Shown here: piece after piece, positions 26,206 through 34,360 of the stretch
Layout of the letters: the number at the start of each line of letters is the position of its first letter
Position numbering within the stretch: position 1 is the stretch's first letter
Source of the DNA: an uncultured Chryseobacterium sp.
GTDB taxonomy: Bacteria; Bacteroidota; Bacteroidia; Flavobacteriales; Weeksellaceae
DNA length: 64,000 bases
Assembly: GCF_936933875.1 (NCBI RefSeq)
Contig: NZ_CAKZIK010000071.1
Span: 6,305 to 70,304 of the forward strand
Reading direction: 5' to 3'
Position numbers and translations under genes: made by a program
Notes under the pieces: generated by a model
What the model was told of the DNA's origin: nothing
Seen by the model: only the letters and a program-made list of their open reading frames with translations
Database searches by the model: none

Positions 26206-27489
26206 TTATTCTGAATAGTCTTCGTTTTGATTGGTTTTAACGGTATCATTCCCCTGAAGTTTCTTCAGAGAATCGATTTCCTGCATGGTTTTGTACAGTT
26301 TTTCGGTTTCGTACGGGAAATTTTCAAACATTCCGGACAGCGCCATTGCAGAATATAATCGCTGAGAATATTTGTTACCAATCGCAATAATCGTAACTTC
26401 CGATTTCAAAAGGTGTGCAAAAACGGCGTTGCTTCCATGCCACCATCCATTGTGATACGTTAATTTTTCGCCATTGTCGAAAATTTTCATTCTGAAACCA
26501 ATTCCGTAATTGTTAACTCCCGGTTTTTCGTTGCTGTAAGGCTGGAAAACCATGTCCATCAAATCCTTTCTCAGGAAATCTTCAGAATACATCGCTTTAG
26601 AAAAATTCAGTAAATCTTTTGGCGTCGTATAAACATTTTTATCACCGTAGATTAAATCAAGCCTGTCCAAAGGGTAAACTTTGGGTCCTCTGAAATAAAA
26701 AGATTTAGCTGCTGTTAAAGTATCTTTTTCCTGAAAAATAAAAGTATTTTTCATGTGCAGCGGCTTGAAAACCATTTCCTGCATCGCTTTTGGAAACGGC
26801 GTGTTCGTAACGTGTTCGATAATTAAAGCCAACAGCGCAAAGTTCGTGTTACAGTACATAAAACCGGTGTTGGTTTGTCGGGCAAGTTCCGGTTTGTACT
26901 TAATCAGCATATTCAAAACATCCCGATTGGTGATAAATTGTTTAGTCAATTCCACCGGTTGCGGCTGAATTTTTTCGATGAAATACTCGTATTTCGGAAG
27001 TCCGCTTCGCTGTGTTAAAAGATTCAGAACCGTAACATAAGGATAAGGAAATTCCGGAAAAAATTTGGTAACAGGGTCATCAAGCTTCAATTTACCGGCT
27101 TCAGCGAGCTTCATGGTTGCCATCGCTGTTAATGTCTTACTAACTGAGGCAACGTGCAATGGAGTATTGTCTTTAATAGGCTCTACATTATTTTCGTGAG
27201 CAAATCCTCTATACTTTTCATAAATAATTTTGTCGCCTTTCGCGATGAGAAAGCCTCCCCACAAATCACCGTCTTCCCAAACTCTTTTATAATACTTATC
27301 TAAAATGGTTACGATTGAATCTTGGTTCTGAAGTTGATTATCTTTCCTTTTGAAAACGTCGTTCAAATCAACATTTCCAAAATTAGGAAGTTTAGTTTCG
27401 GTATTATTTTTAGTGAAAACATCTTTTTTACAGGATGTTAGAGAAATGCAAAAAAACAAAGCCATAAAGGCGTTAAGAAATACTTTCAT
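26206..27489 (-). CDS. Beta-lactamase-family serine hydrolase, lipoprotein
   Basis: The 427-residue protein starts at the ATG at 27489, giving lipobox SLTSC (MKVFLNAFMALFFCISLTSC). Penicillin-binding-protein-like motifs are present: SxxK in HVASVSKTLTAMA, YxN in MYCNTNFALL, and HxG in YHNGWWHGSNA. This class C beta-lactamase / DD-peptidase / esterase family includes many peptidases and esterases, so an antibiotic-resistance role should not be assumed. A membrane-anchored periplasmic hydrolase of peptidoglycan or small esters is most likely. It is followed by the Ig-like lipoprotein gene after 27 nt. Confidence 0.9.
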   Translation of the reverse strand: MKVFLNAFMALFFCISLTSCKKDVFTKNNTETKLPNFGNVDLNDVFKRKDNQLQNQDSIVTILDKYYKRVWEDGDLWGGFLIAKGDKIIYEKYRGFAHENNVEPIKDNTPLHVASVSKTLTAMATMKLAEAGKLKLDDPVTKFFPEFPYPYVTVLNLLTQRSGLPKYEYFIEKIQPQPVELTKQFITNRDVLNMLIKYKPELARQTNTGFMYCNTNFALLALIIEHVTNTPFPKAMQEMVFKPLHMKNTFIFQEKDTLTAAKSFYFRGPKVYPLDRLDLIYGDKNVYTTPKDLLNFSKAMYSEDFLRKDLMDMVFQPYSNEKPGVNNYGIGFRMKIFDNGEKLTYHNGWWHGSNAVFAHLLKSEVTIIAIGNKYSQRLYSAMALSGMFENFPYETEKLYKTMQEIDSLKKLQGNDTVKTNQNEDYSE

Positions 27490-27506
27490 TACAGGATAAA
27501 AACACA

Positions 27507-27540
27507 AAAAAATCTCCGCAATATAAGAGATTTTTTGCTT
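27507..27540 (-). terminator. Terminator of the 2-hydroxyacid dehydrogenase gene
   Basis: The stem AAAAAATCTC / GAGATTTTTT (27507-27536, 10-nt loop) lies downstream of the dehydrogenase gene on the minus strand and just upstream of the serine-hydrolase start. The stem is AT-rich, so its strength is uncertain. Confidence 0.65.
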
Positions 27541-27613
27541 AACATAATAATACCGCAGTCATAAAGATATGTTAATTGAATTTTTTGGGAAAAAGAGATT
27601 CAAAGCGCGGCTA

Positions 27614-28540
27614 TTAAGACAATTTAAGAATTTTATCTACGATAAACTGCGCGAGTTTTTCTTTGCTTTGATGCGTCCAACCGGCAATATGTGGTGTAAC
27701 GATAGCTTTTTCCGAATTTAACAGGTATTCCAAATCCTCATTTTCTACTTCAAGATTTTCGAAAGATGATTTTTCAAATTCCAAAACATCCAAAGCTGCA
27801 CCTCTTATTTTTCCAGATTTTAAGGCTTCAACTAAAGATTTAGTTTTAACGTTTTTTCCTCTTGCAGTATTGATGAAATAGAAACTTTTCGCCATTCCAT
27901 CAATGAAATTTCCATCAATTAAATGATACGTTTCCGTAGTACTCGGAATATGAAGACTTAAAATTTCAGCTTCTTTCTGAAGTTCTTCCAAAGAAACTTG
28001 CGTTCCGAATTCATCAGAAAGATTCGGCAAAATATCATGGAAAATCACCTTCACACCAAAACCCGAAAGCCTTTTCGCCGTAGCTTTTCCCATATTTCCA
28101 TAGCCGATAATTCCGAAAGTTTTCCCCAGAAGTTCGTCTCCACGGTTTTCTTCGCGTTTCCAGATTCCGTTTTTCACTTCATTGGAAGCGATGAAAAGTC
28201 TGTTCATCAAAATTAACAACATTCCCACAACGTGTTCTGCAACAGAATCGCGGTTTCCTTCGGGAGAATTAATGAGTTCAATACCGAATTCTTTTGCAGC
28301 CTCAACATCAATATTTTCCATTCCAGCTCCTACTCTTGCGATAAACTTCAGATTTTTTGCGTTTTCAAGAAAATTTCTGTCAAGCGGAATTCGGCTTCGG
28401 ATAATAATTCCGTCGTAATTTTCTATTTTTTCCAAAACCTCATCGTAAGAAGAAGCATGGTCTTCATCAATCACAAAACCTTTTGCAGAAAGCTGTTCTG
28501 CAATTAATGGATGGTTTTTGTCGAGTTGAAGGATTTTCAT
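27614..28540 (-). CDS. D-2-hydroxyacid dehydrogenase (SerA-like)
   Basis: This 308-residue NAD(P)-dependent oxidoreductase has the Rossmann motif GIIGYGNMGKATAKRL (about 145-160). The catalytic Arg lies in INTARGKNV, Glu in LDVLEFE and His in TPHIAGWTHQ. The N-terminal substrate domain has FIARVGAGMENIDVEAAKEF, like phosphoglycerate dehydrogenase, but there is no ACT domain. 3-phosphoglycerate or another 2-hydroxyacid is therefore possible. The start MKILQL (28540) is preferred over an ATG four codons upstream. It lies 45 nt after the GxxExxY gene. Confidence 0.9.
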   Translation of the reverse strand: MKILQLDKNHPLIAEQLSAKGFVIDEDHASSYDEVLEKIENYDGIIIRSRIPLDRNFLENAKNLKFIARVGAGMENIDVEAAKEFGIELINSPEGNRDSVAEHVVGMLLILMNRLFIASNEVKNGIWKREENRGDELLGKTFGIIGYGNMGKATAKRLSGFGVKVIFHDILPNLSDEFGTQVSLEELQKEAEILSLHIPSTTETYHLIDGNFIDGMAKSFYFINTARGKNVKTKSLVEALKSGKIRGAALDVLEFEKSSFENLEVENEDLEYLLNSEKAIVTPHIAGWTHQSKEKLAQFIVDKILKLS

Positions 28541-28585
28541 TTTTCTAAACACAAATTACACTAATACTTTTCACGAATAACGCTA

Positions 28586-28990
28586 TTATAATTGTCCGTT
28601 GATTACTCTTTTTACGCCTTTTTTAAACTGCACAGTATTAAAATTTATCGGCATTCCCAATTTACAGCCACTAAGTCTTAAATAGGTTAAAATTTGGGCA
28701 AGATGTACATCATTTAAAGCTTCGACAGCTTTTATTTCAAGAACAAACTTATTCTCAATCAAAAAATCCAGTCTATAGCCTGCATCAAGTTTTATATCGT
28801 TGTAAATGAGCGGCATAGGCTTTTGCTTTTCAACAAAGAGTGCTGAATTTCTTAATTCGTAGTACATACATTCTTCGTAGGCACTTTCCAGCAGACCTGG
28901 TCCTAAAGTTTTATGCACAAGGAAGCCGGTTTCATAAACAATCTTTGATATTTCATTTTCAGAAATATTTGTGTCATTTGTGCTTATCAT
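28586..28990 (-). CDS. GxxExxY-family protein (PDDEXK-like fold)
   Basis: The 134-residue product has the namesake signature GPGLLESAYEECMYYEL. The later part, LDAGYRLDFLIENKFVLEIK, contains a D-x(n)-E-x-K pattern like the metal site of PDDEXK nucleases. The family is widespread in Bacteroidota, often near repeats or as variable singletons, and its activity is not established. The segment differs from its metabolic neighbours and has no partner gene. A nuclease-like function is inferred only. Confidence 0.85.
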   Translation of the reverse strand: MISTNDTNISENEISKIVYETGFLVHKTLGPGLLESAYEECMYYELRNSALFVEKQKPMPLIYNDIKLDAGYRLDFLIENKFVLEIKAVEALNDVHLAQILTYLRLSGCKLGMPINFNTVQFKKGVKRVINGQL

Positions 28991-29005
28991 TAGTGCAATT
29001 TGTGT

Positions 29006-29527
29006 TTAAGACTGTTCGCTGAACAATTTTTTCAGTTCGATAGATTCTGCTGGTTTCATTCTGCCGGAAAGGATTAATGACAATTCTTTTCTTCTTAAAG
29101 CAGCAGCGAAACGTTCTTTTTCCAAATCGGTCTCAGGTTCCATTTGTGGAATAGGAACCGGCTTATTGAATTCGTCCACTGCAACGAAAGTATAAATTCC
29201 TTCGTTGGTATGAATTTTTTCGCCTTTAATCGGATCATCCAACCAAACATCTACATAAATTTCCATAGACGTAGAAAATGCACGAGAAACTTTAGATTCC
29301 AACACCACAATTCCGCCTTCCGGAATTGGATAATTGAAAGAAACATGGTTTACAGAAGCTGTTACTACCCTTCTTTCGCAATGTCTTGCCGCAGAAATAG
29401 ATGCACAACGGTCCATTCTTGCCAAAAGTTCGCCGCCGAAAAGATTTCTTAGCTGGTTTGTTTCGTTCGGAAGAACGATGTTCGTCATGATGGTTAGCGA
29501 TTCACTCGCTTTTTTGCTTTGCGCCAT
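29006..29527 (-). CDS. Acyl-CoA thioesterase, hot-dog fold
   Basis: The 173-residue cytosolic protein has the hot-dog domain of the YciA/BFIT group. TNIVLPNETNQLRNLFGGEL carries the conserved Asn and Gly-Gly of the active site; RHCERRVVTASVNHVSFNYP and VWLDDPIKGEKIHTNEGIYT follow. It should hydrolyse acyl-CoA to free acid and CoA. Its start overlaps the end of the upstream HU-CCDC81-type gene by 34 nt, which suggests coupled translation. Confidence 0.92.
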   Translation of the reverse strand: MAQSKKASESLTIMTNIVLPNETNQLRNLFGGELLARMDRCASISAARHCERRVVTASVNHVSFNYPIPEGGIVVLESKVSRAFSTSMEIYVDVWLDDPIKGEKIHTNEGIYTFVAVDEFNKPVPIPQMEPETDLEKERFAAALRRKELSLILSGRMKPAESIELKKLFSEQS

Positions 29528-30255
29528 GTTTTCTTTTTATAAGTTTTGCTGCTCCACTTTTTAGCCGGAACAACGGTAGATTTTTTAACAGAATCCTGCT
29601 TTATGCTGTCGAGTTTTAAACTGTCCGCAATGGCAGCTTTTATTTTAGAATCCGGTTCAATTCTTCTTGTTGAACTTTTTACAGGAGTATCTGTGAAAGA
29701 CTTTTTGCCGAAAAGCTTTTCGCTTTGGGTAAAGGCGAGGAAAACAATTCCCGCCACCGGAATAATCAACAAAAACAACCAGAGAATTGATTTATTGAAT
29801 TGATAATCAGAATCCTTAGACACATTTCCTGTTGATGATTTTTTTAAGTTGGAAAGATTAATTTCTTCCAGTCCGTAAAAATCAGGAGAAGACTTTTCTA
29901 TTCTGCTTCCTTTAAAAACAATTCCGTTTTCCGTTTGATGAATCTGACCTAAATTATCCAAATTCAGTTCGCCGTTTTCAACCAAAGTTTTTTTCCAGTA
30001 ATCGGTTTCAGATTTCAACTGATTAGTTGCTTCAACCGCAGAAATATTCTTTTGTGTCGCAAAATAATTAACCAAAGCGCCATTTTGAGCTTCGTAATCC
30101 ACAGCAAAATCAATTTCCTTTACCGGAGGTAAAATACTGTTAGTTTCAGAATCAATCTTCGCACGGGAATTTTTAAGGGAAAATATCCCAAATCCCGGAA
30201 CCTGTACGCTGTCGTTCTTCTTCAGGAATTCTAAAATAAGTGCTGTTGTATTCAT
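29494..30255 (-). CDS. Membrane protein with HU-CCDC81-type N-terminal domains
   Basis: This 253-residue protein begins MNTTALILEFLKKNDSVQVP followed by GFGIFSLKNSRAKID, the HU-like (CCDC81) domain that in Bacteroidota precedes SPOR domains. One transmembrane helix (SILWLFLLIIPVAGIVFLAF, about 157-176) follows. The tail is strongly basic (KKWSSKTYKKKTWRKAKK). No SPOR domain is seen. The -7 box at 30262-30269 puts the transcript start near 30257, so the ATG at 30255 is used rather than an upstream in-frame one. A role in envelope or division is inferred from family only. Confidence 0.8.
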   Translation of the reverse strand: MNTTALILEFLKKNDSVQVPGFGIFSLKNSRAKIDSETNSILPPVKEIDFAVDYEAQNGALVNYFATQKNISAVEATNQLKSETDYWKKTLVENGELNLDNLGQIHQTENGIVFKGSRIEKSSPDFYGLEEINLSNLKKSSTGNVSKDSDYQFNKSILWLFLLIIPVAGIVFLAFTQSEKLFGKKSFTDTPVKSSTRRIEPDSKIKAAIADSLKLDSIKQDSVKKSTVVPAKKWSSKTYKKKTWRKAKKRVNR

Positions 30256-30261
30256 CGGCAG

Positions 30262-30269
30262 CAAATTTA
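30262..30269 (-). promoter_or_regulatory. -7 box of the HU-CCDC81-type gene
   Basis: On the minus strand TAAATTTG is a perfect TAnnTTTG, 6 nt before the ATG at 30255. The implied leader is only a few bases. No -33 TTG is present. Confidence 0.55.
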
Positions 30270-30295
30270 TGTTTTTTTGGCGACTTTTGTTCCAT

Positions 30296-30321
30296 AAAAA
30301 AAGCCATCAAAAGATGATGGC
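30296..30321 (-). terminator. Terminator of the T9SS cargo gene
   Basis: On the minus strand the stem GCCATCA / TGATGGC (30321-30303, 5-nt loop) is followed by seven T (30302-30296). It lies 24 nt after the stop of the gene at 30345. Confidence 0.85.
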
Positions 30322-30344
30322 TTTGATGTTTTTAGAATGGAAAT

Positions 30345-31016
30345 TTAATACGAAAATTTCACCACTTCCGTATTGCTTCCTGCAATTTTTACGAGATAGA
30401 GTCCTTTTTTAGAAAGATTCAAATCAATTGCAGAATCATTAGCGGAAACCTTCATTGTTTTTACTAATTTTCCACCGAATTCATACACTTCAAGCGTTAG
30501 ATTTCCTTTCTGCGCTGTATACAATTTACCTTCAGCAAATAAAGATTTTTTCGCTATTCCTTTTACATCGCCAACTGCAAGTACAGGTAAGGTTGTAGGG
30601 CCATTTACATACGCGTCCGAGGATTGGTTGGTAGCGCCGTTCTGGTTGTTTTTAAAAACTATACCTACTTTCTGAACAGTTGTTCCGGCAGCTACAGTAT
30701 TGTTGGAATTGGTAAAAGTTTTGGTGTTCAGATCAATTGTACCAACATACGCTCCTGCAGCAGCATCCCAGTTCATGGCTACATTAGAATTGCTCCATGC
30801 ATCTTCGTAAGATATGTTTGCACTGTTGTCTGCAGCTAAAATCCAAGTGTGAACATAGAACGTTTGCGTTCCAAAACCTGGGTTGTAGAAAGAATAGTCA
30901 TTTGCGGCACCATAAGTAAGTTTAAAAACTCCAGGGCTTACAACTTGTGTTGTTAACTGTGCAGAAAGTGTTACTATTGCAAATAATGCAATAAACAAAG
31001 AATAAAGTTTTTTCAT
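30345..31016 (-). CDS. Secreted protein with type IX secretion (type A) sorting domain
   Basis: The 223-residue protein has a signal peptide (MKKLYSLFIALFAIVTLSAQ) and an extracellular beta-sandwich of about 125 residues. The latter contains YVHTWILAADNSANISYEDA, resembling carbohydrate-binding or starch-binding-type modules. The last ~75 residues form a T9SS type A C-terminal domain: GKLYTAQKGNLTLEVYEFGG, GKLVKTMKVS and GLYLVKI near the end. It should cross the outer membrane by type IX secretion and be released or anchored at the surface. The binding partner is unknown. Confidence 0.88.
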   Translation of the reverse strand: MKKLYSLFIALFAIVTLSAQLTTQVVSPGVFKLTYGAANDYSFYNPGFGTQTFYVHTWILAADNSANISYEDAWSNSNVAMNWDAAAGAYVGTIDLNTKTFTNSNNTVAAGTTVQKVGIVFKNNQNGATNQSSDAYVNGPTTLPVLAVGDVKGIAKKSLFAEGKLYTAQKGNLTLEVYEFGGKLVKTMKVSANDSAIDLNLSKKGLYLVKIAGSNTEVVKFSY

Positions 31017-31100
31017 AAGATAATTGTTTATGTTGTTTTTACGAATTTAATAACAATTTCTCAATTATTTATTATTTTAAAAACATTTTCTTACATAATT

Positions 31101-33206
31101 TTACTTAAACACTGCAGATATCCCAAACATAAAGTTAATTCCGGCCTGAGAAAAATAATTGGGAGCACCATCATAAACATACCCGTTGTTTACATATTTC
31201 TTATTGAAGATATTATTGAGCAAAAATTTAAAATCCAGATCTGTTCTATTCAGCTTCAGGGAATATTTGGCATTAAAATCCGTTAGGAAATAAGAATCTA
31301 ACTTCAAATCCGAATTATTCGTGTTATCCAAAAATTGACTGCCAACATATTGATTTTGAAGACCTAAACTAAAATTTTTAGTTGGAGCAAAATTCACTAA
31401 AAAATTAGCAATAGTATTGGGTGAAAATGAAATCGGTGTATCTCCAAGGTTTTCAACACCGGCAGAAGTTTCGTTTTTGAAATCGACGTTTTTATTCTCA
31501 CTTAACGTTAAATTACCGGAAACATTCCATTGGTCCGAAAGTTTTGCAAGGGCTCCCAATTCAATTCCCATTCTATAAGATTTTCCGGAATTGGTTCGGA
31601 TGAATTCACCAACATTATTGATCTGTCCATTCAAAACCAATTGATTCACATAATTCATATAGAAAGCATTGGCTGAAATTTGAACATTACCAAAAGATTT
31701 TTCGAGTCCGGCTTCAAAATCATGCAATGTTTCCGCTTCTGTATTTGGATTGGCAAATAAATCGTCGCGGTTCGGTTCGCGGTGAGCATTGGCATATGAA
31801 AGGAAAATTTTCCCGGAATTAATCTGGTAGGAAACTCCCGCTTTTGGATTGAAGAAAGTCCATTTTTTATTCAAATCCGCACCTTCTCCGTCACCTGAAA
31901 GTAAAACTTTAGTGTCGTAATTAATATTTCTGAGTTGCAAATCTCCAAAAATTTCAAACCTATCGATTTTGTAAACTGCTTTGGCAAAACCGGAGATTTC
32001 GTTTTTTACTGAACGGTTTCTGTAATATTCATGCTCCTGAATTTGAGGAAAATAAACGCCCGTTACATTTCCAAAATGTCTCCCGAAATATTGATTGCCA
32101 ACTGCGCCAAAATTCAAATCCAAATTGTCAAATTTTCCATACAAAGTCGAAACTACACCGTAAAAATCATTGTCGAGCCATTTTTTTCTGATGAAATCGC
32201 TTCGCGATTCTGTTCCCTGATTTGGAAGGTTATATTTTGAAAATTTCGCGTCCTGCTTGTAATTTTCGTAGTATCCTTTTCCTTTGGTGTAGTGAACAGT
32301 GGTTTCAAGATTCCATTTTTCATTCAAACCTTGGTTCCACAATACCTGATAATGGTTTTGTCTGTAGTTATCAGTTTCATTGTCGTAAAATCCAACAATT
32401 TCAGACCAATCTGCATTATAAATTGCGCCTGAATAATTGAACTTCGGATTGGTTTCCCAGGTGGCTTTATCAATTCCATTCCATGCTTGGTAAGTTTTTT
32501 CTTTTCCGCCAAAAGCCATCAAACGAATTTTGGTTTTATTTTCTTCAAAAAGTCCGGTAAAATTGTAAGAATCCAAATCAGAGGAAGCACGGTCGATATA
32601 GCCATCAGAATGAATTTTCGTGTAGCGTCCCATCAAACTCAACCGGTTGTTCCAGAATTTTCCGGAACCAATTTCCGCAGAATATTTATAAGTATTGAAA
32701 GAACCATAAGAATCATCCGTTTTCAAATAAAATTTATCATCCGGATTTTTTGAAATCACATTCACACTTGCTCCAAAAGCCGAAACACCGTTCGAAGAAG
32801 TTCCAACTCCTCTTTGAATTACAATTTGCGAAGCCGAACTGGTGAGATCCGGAACATTCACGAAAAAAGTTCCCTGGGATTCCGAATCATTGTACGGAAT
32901 GCCATTCATCATCACATTAATGCCGTTTCCGCCAACACCACGAATTCTGAAACCAGTATAACCAACACCGTTTCCTGCGTCGGAAGTTGAAATGACAGAA
33001 GTTTGGTTTTTCAGCAAAATAGGCAAATCTTGACCTAGATTTTTTTGGTCTAAATCCTTCTGAACATTAATAATTTCTTTGGCAACAGGAAGTCTTTTGA
33101 TAAGTTTAATTTCCTGAATTTGAGATTCTTGGATAGAATCGATCTGAATTTGTGCAAAAAGCACAGCCGGACTTACGCAAAGTCCCAAAATAAAAAATCC
33201 TTTCAT
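31101..33206 (-). CDS. TonB-dependent outer-membrane receptor under TPP-riboswitch control
   Basis: This 701-residue receptor has a signal peptide (MKGFFILGLCVSPAVLFAQ), a plug domain (about 40-150; GYTGFRIRGVGGNGINVMMN, RGVGTSSNGVSAFGASVNVI) and a 22-strand beta-barrel ending IPFMFGISAVFK-like (NFMFGISAVFK, terminal Phe-x-Lys). There is no carboxypeptidase-like N-terminal extension. The ATG at 33206 is chosen because the longer frame runs through low-complexity leader sequence without a signal peptide. The TPP riboswitch upstream indicates the substrate is thiamine or a precursor; this is inferred from regulation, not from the protein. Confidence 0.92.
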   Translation of the reverse strand: MKGFFILGLCVSPAVLFAQIQIDSIQESQIQEIKLIKRLPVAKEIINVQKDLDQKNLGQDLPILLKNQTSVISTSDAGNGVGYTGFRIRGVGGNGINVMMNGIPYNDSESQGTFFVNVPDLTSSASQIVIQRGVGTSSNGVSAFGASVNVISKNPDDKFYLKTDDSYGSFNTYKYSAEIGSGKFWNNRLSLMGRYTKIHSDGYIDRASSDLDSYNFTGLFEENKTKIRLMAFGGKEKTYQAWNGIDKATWETNPKFNYSGAIYNADWSEIVGFYDNETDNYRQNHYQVLWNQGLNEKWNLETTVHYTKGKGYYENYKQDAKFSKYNLPNQGTESRSDFIRKKWLDNDFYGVVSTLYGKFDNLDLNFGAVGNQYFGRHFGNVTGVYFPQIQEHEYYRNRSVKNEISGFAKAVYKIDRFEIFGDLQLRNINYDTKVLLSGDGEGADLNKKWTFFNPKAGVSYQINSGKIFLSYANAHREPNRDDLFANPNTEAETLHDFEAGLEKSFGNVQISANAFYMNYVNQLVLNGQINNVGEFIRTNSGKSYRMGIELGALAKLSDQWNVSGNLTLSENKNVDFKNETSAGVENLGDTPISFSPNTIANFLVNFAPTKNFSLGLQNQYVGSQFLDNTNNSDLKLDSYFLTDFNAKYSLKLNRTDLDFKFLLNNIFNKKYVNNGYVYDGAPNYFSQAGINFMFGISAVFK

Positions 33207-33309
33207 TCTTTTAATTAAATTAATTGAATAAAAGGGGCGATTATCATAAGTAATTAGCAATTGGTAATAAGTAATATTGCTCATTGCCAATAACTCATTG
33301 CTTATATTG

Positions 33310-33378
33310 TTCCCTAAACAGCATTACCTGTTCCAGGTTCATTGGGTATAATCTCAGCCGCAGTTGCAGCACCCCTTT
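33310..33378 (-). promoter_or_regulatory. TPP riboswitch (THI element)
   Basis: The minus strand reads AGGGGTGC, then GGCTGAGATTATACCC, GAACCTGGAACAGGTAATGC and finally TAGGGAA. These are the hallmark blocks of the TPP aptamer in the right order (GGGGUGC, CUGAGA, UACCC, GAACCUG, GGUAAUGC, AGGGA). It lies 34 nt after the WG-repeat gene and about 100 nt before the TonB-receptor start. It should repress the receptor when thiamine pyrophosphate is plentiful. Confidence 0.95.
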
Positions 33379-33411
33379 AAAATTCTGATGGCGAAATTAT
33401 GAAAATTTTAT

Positions 33412-34170
33412 TTAATAACCCTTATTTTTCGCATCTACGTAATAGTAATTTTTTCCGTCTTTAGTCACTTCGAACAGTCGCGCCAATTTCCAACTGAAGT
33501 TTCGTTTGATATCGCTGTACTCAAATGGAATAATAATGTTGTTGTTCTTATCAATCACCCCAAAACGGTCGTTGTTGGAAGCGATAATCATAGGATTGTT
33601 CAAATCGTCACCTTCCATAATGTGTAGATATTGGTATTGAGGATAAATTTGATACTGACGGTAATCCGCAGCGTTTTGAAATTTTGAATCTTCAATGATT
33701 CCGTAAAATCCATTGAGAATATAGGAATGAAAATTCTGCTTCTTAAATTCCGCAGGACATTTTCCTAAATCGGCATCTTTATAGGTATAAACTACTTTTC
33801 CGGCGTTATTAATTCGGTAATCCACCCCATCTTTTCTCACGGAAGCATAATCAGCAGAACCAAATTTTTTAACTTTCGGATTTGTTGAATTTAAAAGGTT
33901 GCAGTCTTCAGCGAAGAAACCCACATTACTGTACTGATGCTTAATGAGAACTTTTCCTTTTTGATTGATGAACCCGAATTTTCCGTCCATTTTTTGTGGA
34001 ATTAAAGCCGGAATACTGTCATTAATTTTTGCCAAATCAGGATTCGGTTTTGCGATCACTACTTTTTTTACCGGAGCTTTTTTTACCGGAATTTTTTTTA
34101 CTCCTGTTTTGCTTTGTGCTAGAACGAACACCGAAAAAACAGCCATCAATACACTTAAAACATTCTTCAT
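33412..34170 (-). CDS. WG-repeat secreted protein
   Basis: The 252-residue product starts MKNVLSVLMAVFSVFVLAQS, a signal peptide. A Lys/Val/Pro-rich linker (KTGVKKIPVKKAPVKKVV) follows. At least two WG-type repeats are seen: KMDGKFGFINQKGKVLIKHQ and NDRFGVIDKNNNIIIPFEYS. A YYGIIEDSKF-like segment (LNGFYGIIEDSKF) may be a third. WG repeats form beta-propeller-like folds in surface or periplasmic proteins; the function here is unknown. A start two codons upstream (MDMKN) is also possible. It reads toward the TPP riboswitch. Confidence 0.82.
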   Translation of the reverse strand: MKNVLSVLMAVFSVFVLAQSKTGVKKIPVKKAPVKKVVIAKPNPDLAKINDSIPALIPQKMDGKFGFINQKGKVLIKHQYSNVGFFAEDCNLLNSTNPKVKKFGSADYASVRKDGVDYRINNAGKVVYTYKDADLGKCPAEFKKQNFHSYILNGFYGIIEDSKFQNAADYRQYQIYPQYQYLHIMEGDDLNNPMIIASNNDRFGVIDKNNNIIIPFEYSDIKRNFSWKLARLFEVTKDGKNYYYVDAKNKGY

Positions 34171-34309
34171 GTCCAACCTTTTACAAAATTTCTGCCAAAA
34201 ATAAGGTTTTCAGATTTTATGCTTTACGCATTATGATTTACATAGATTTATTTCATCGTATTTATATTTATTCTAAATGATTTTAAGCCTAAAAAAGACC
34301 AAAATTTTG

Positions 34310-34317
34310 TACTTTTG
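34310..34317 (+). promoter_or_regulatory. -7 box of the aconitase gene
   Basis: TACTTTTG is a perfect TAnnTTTG, giving a leader of about 40 nt before the aconitase ATG. No TTG is seen 18-20 nt upstream. Confidence 0.5.
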
Positions 34318-34360
34318 TTTGATTTTATAATTAACACGTTAATTCAAAAAACTTACAGAT

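Noticed and set aside
26206..27489. Beta-lactamase family protein as an antibiotic-resistance gene
   Set aside because: The family is broad and includes peptidases and esterases; nothing in the sequence points to beta-lactam hydrolysis.
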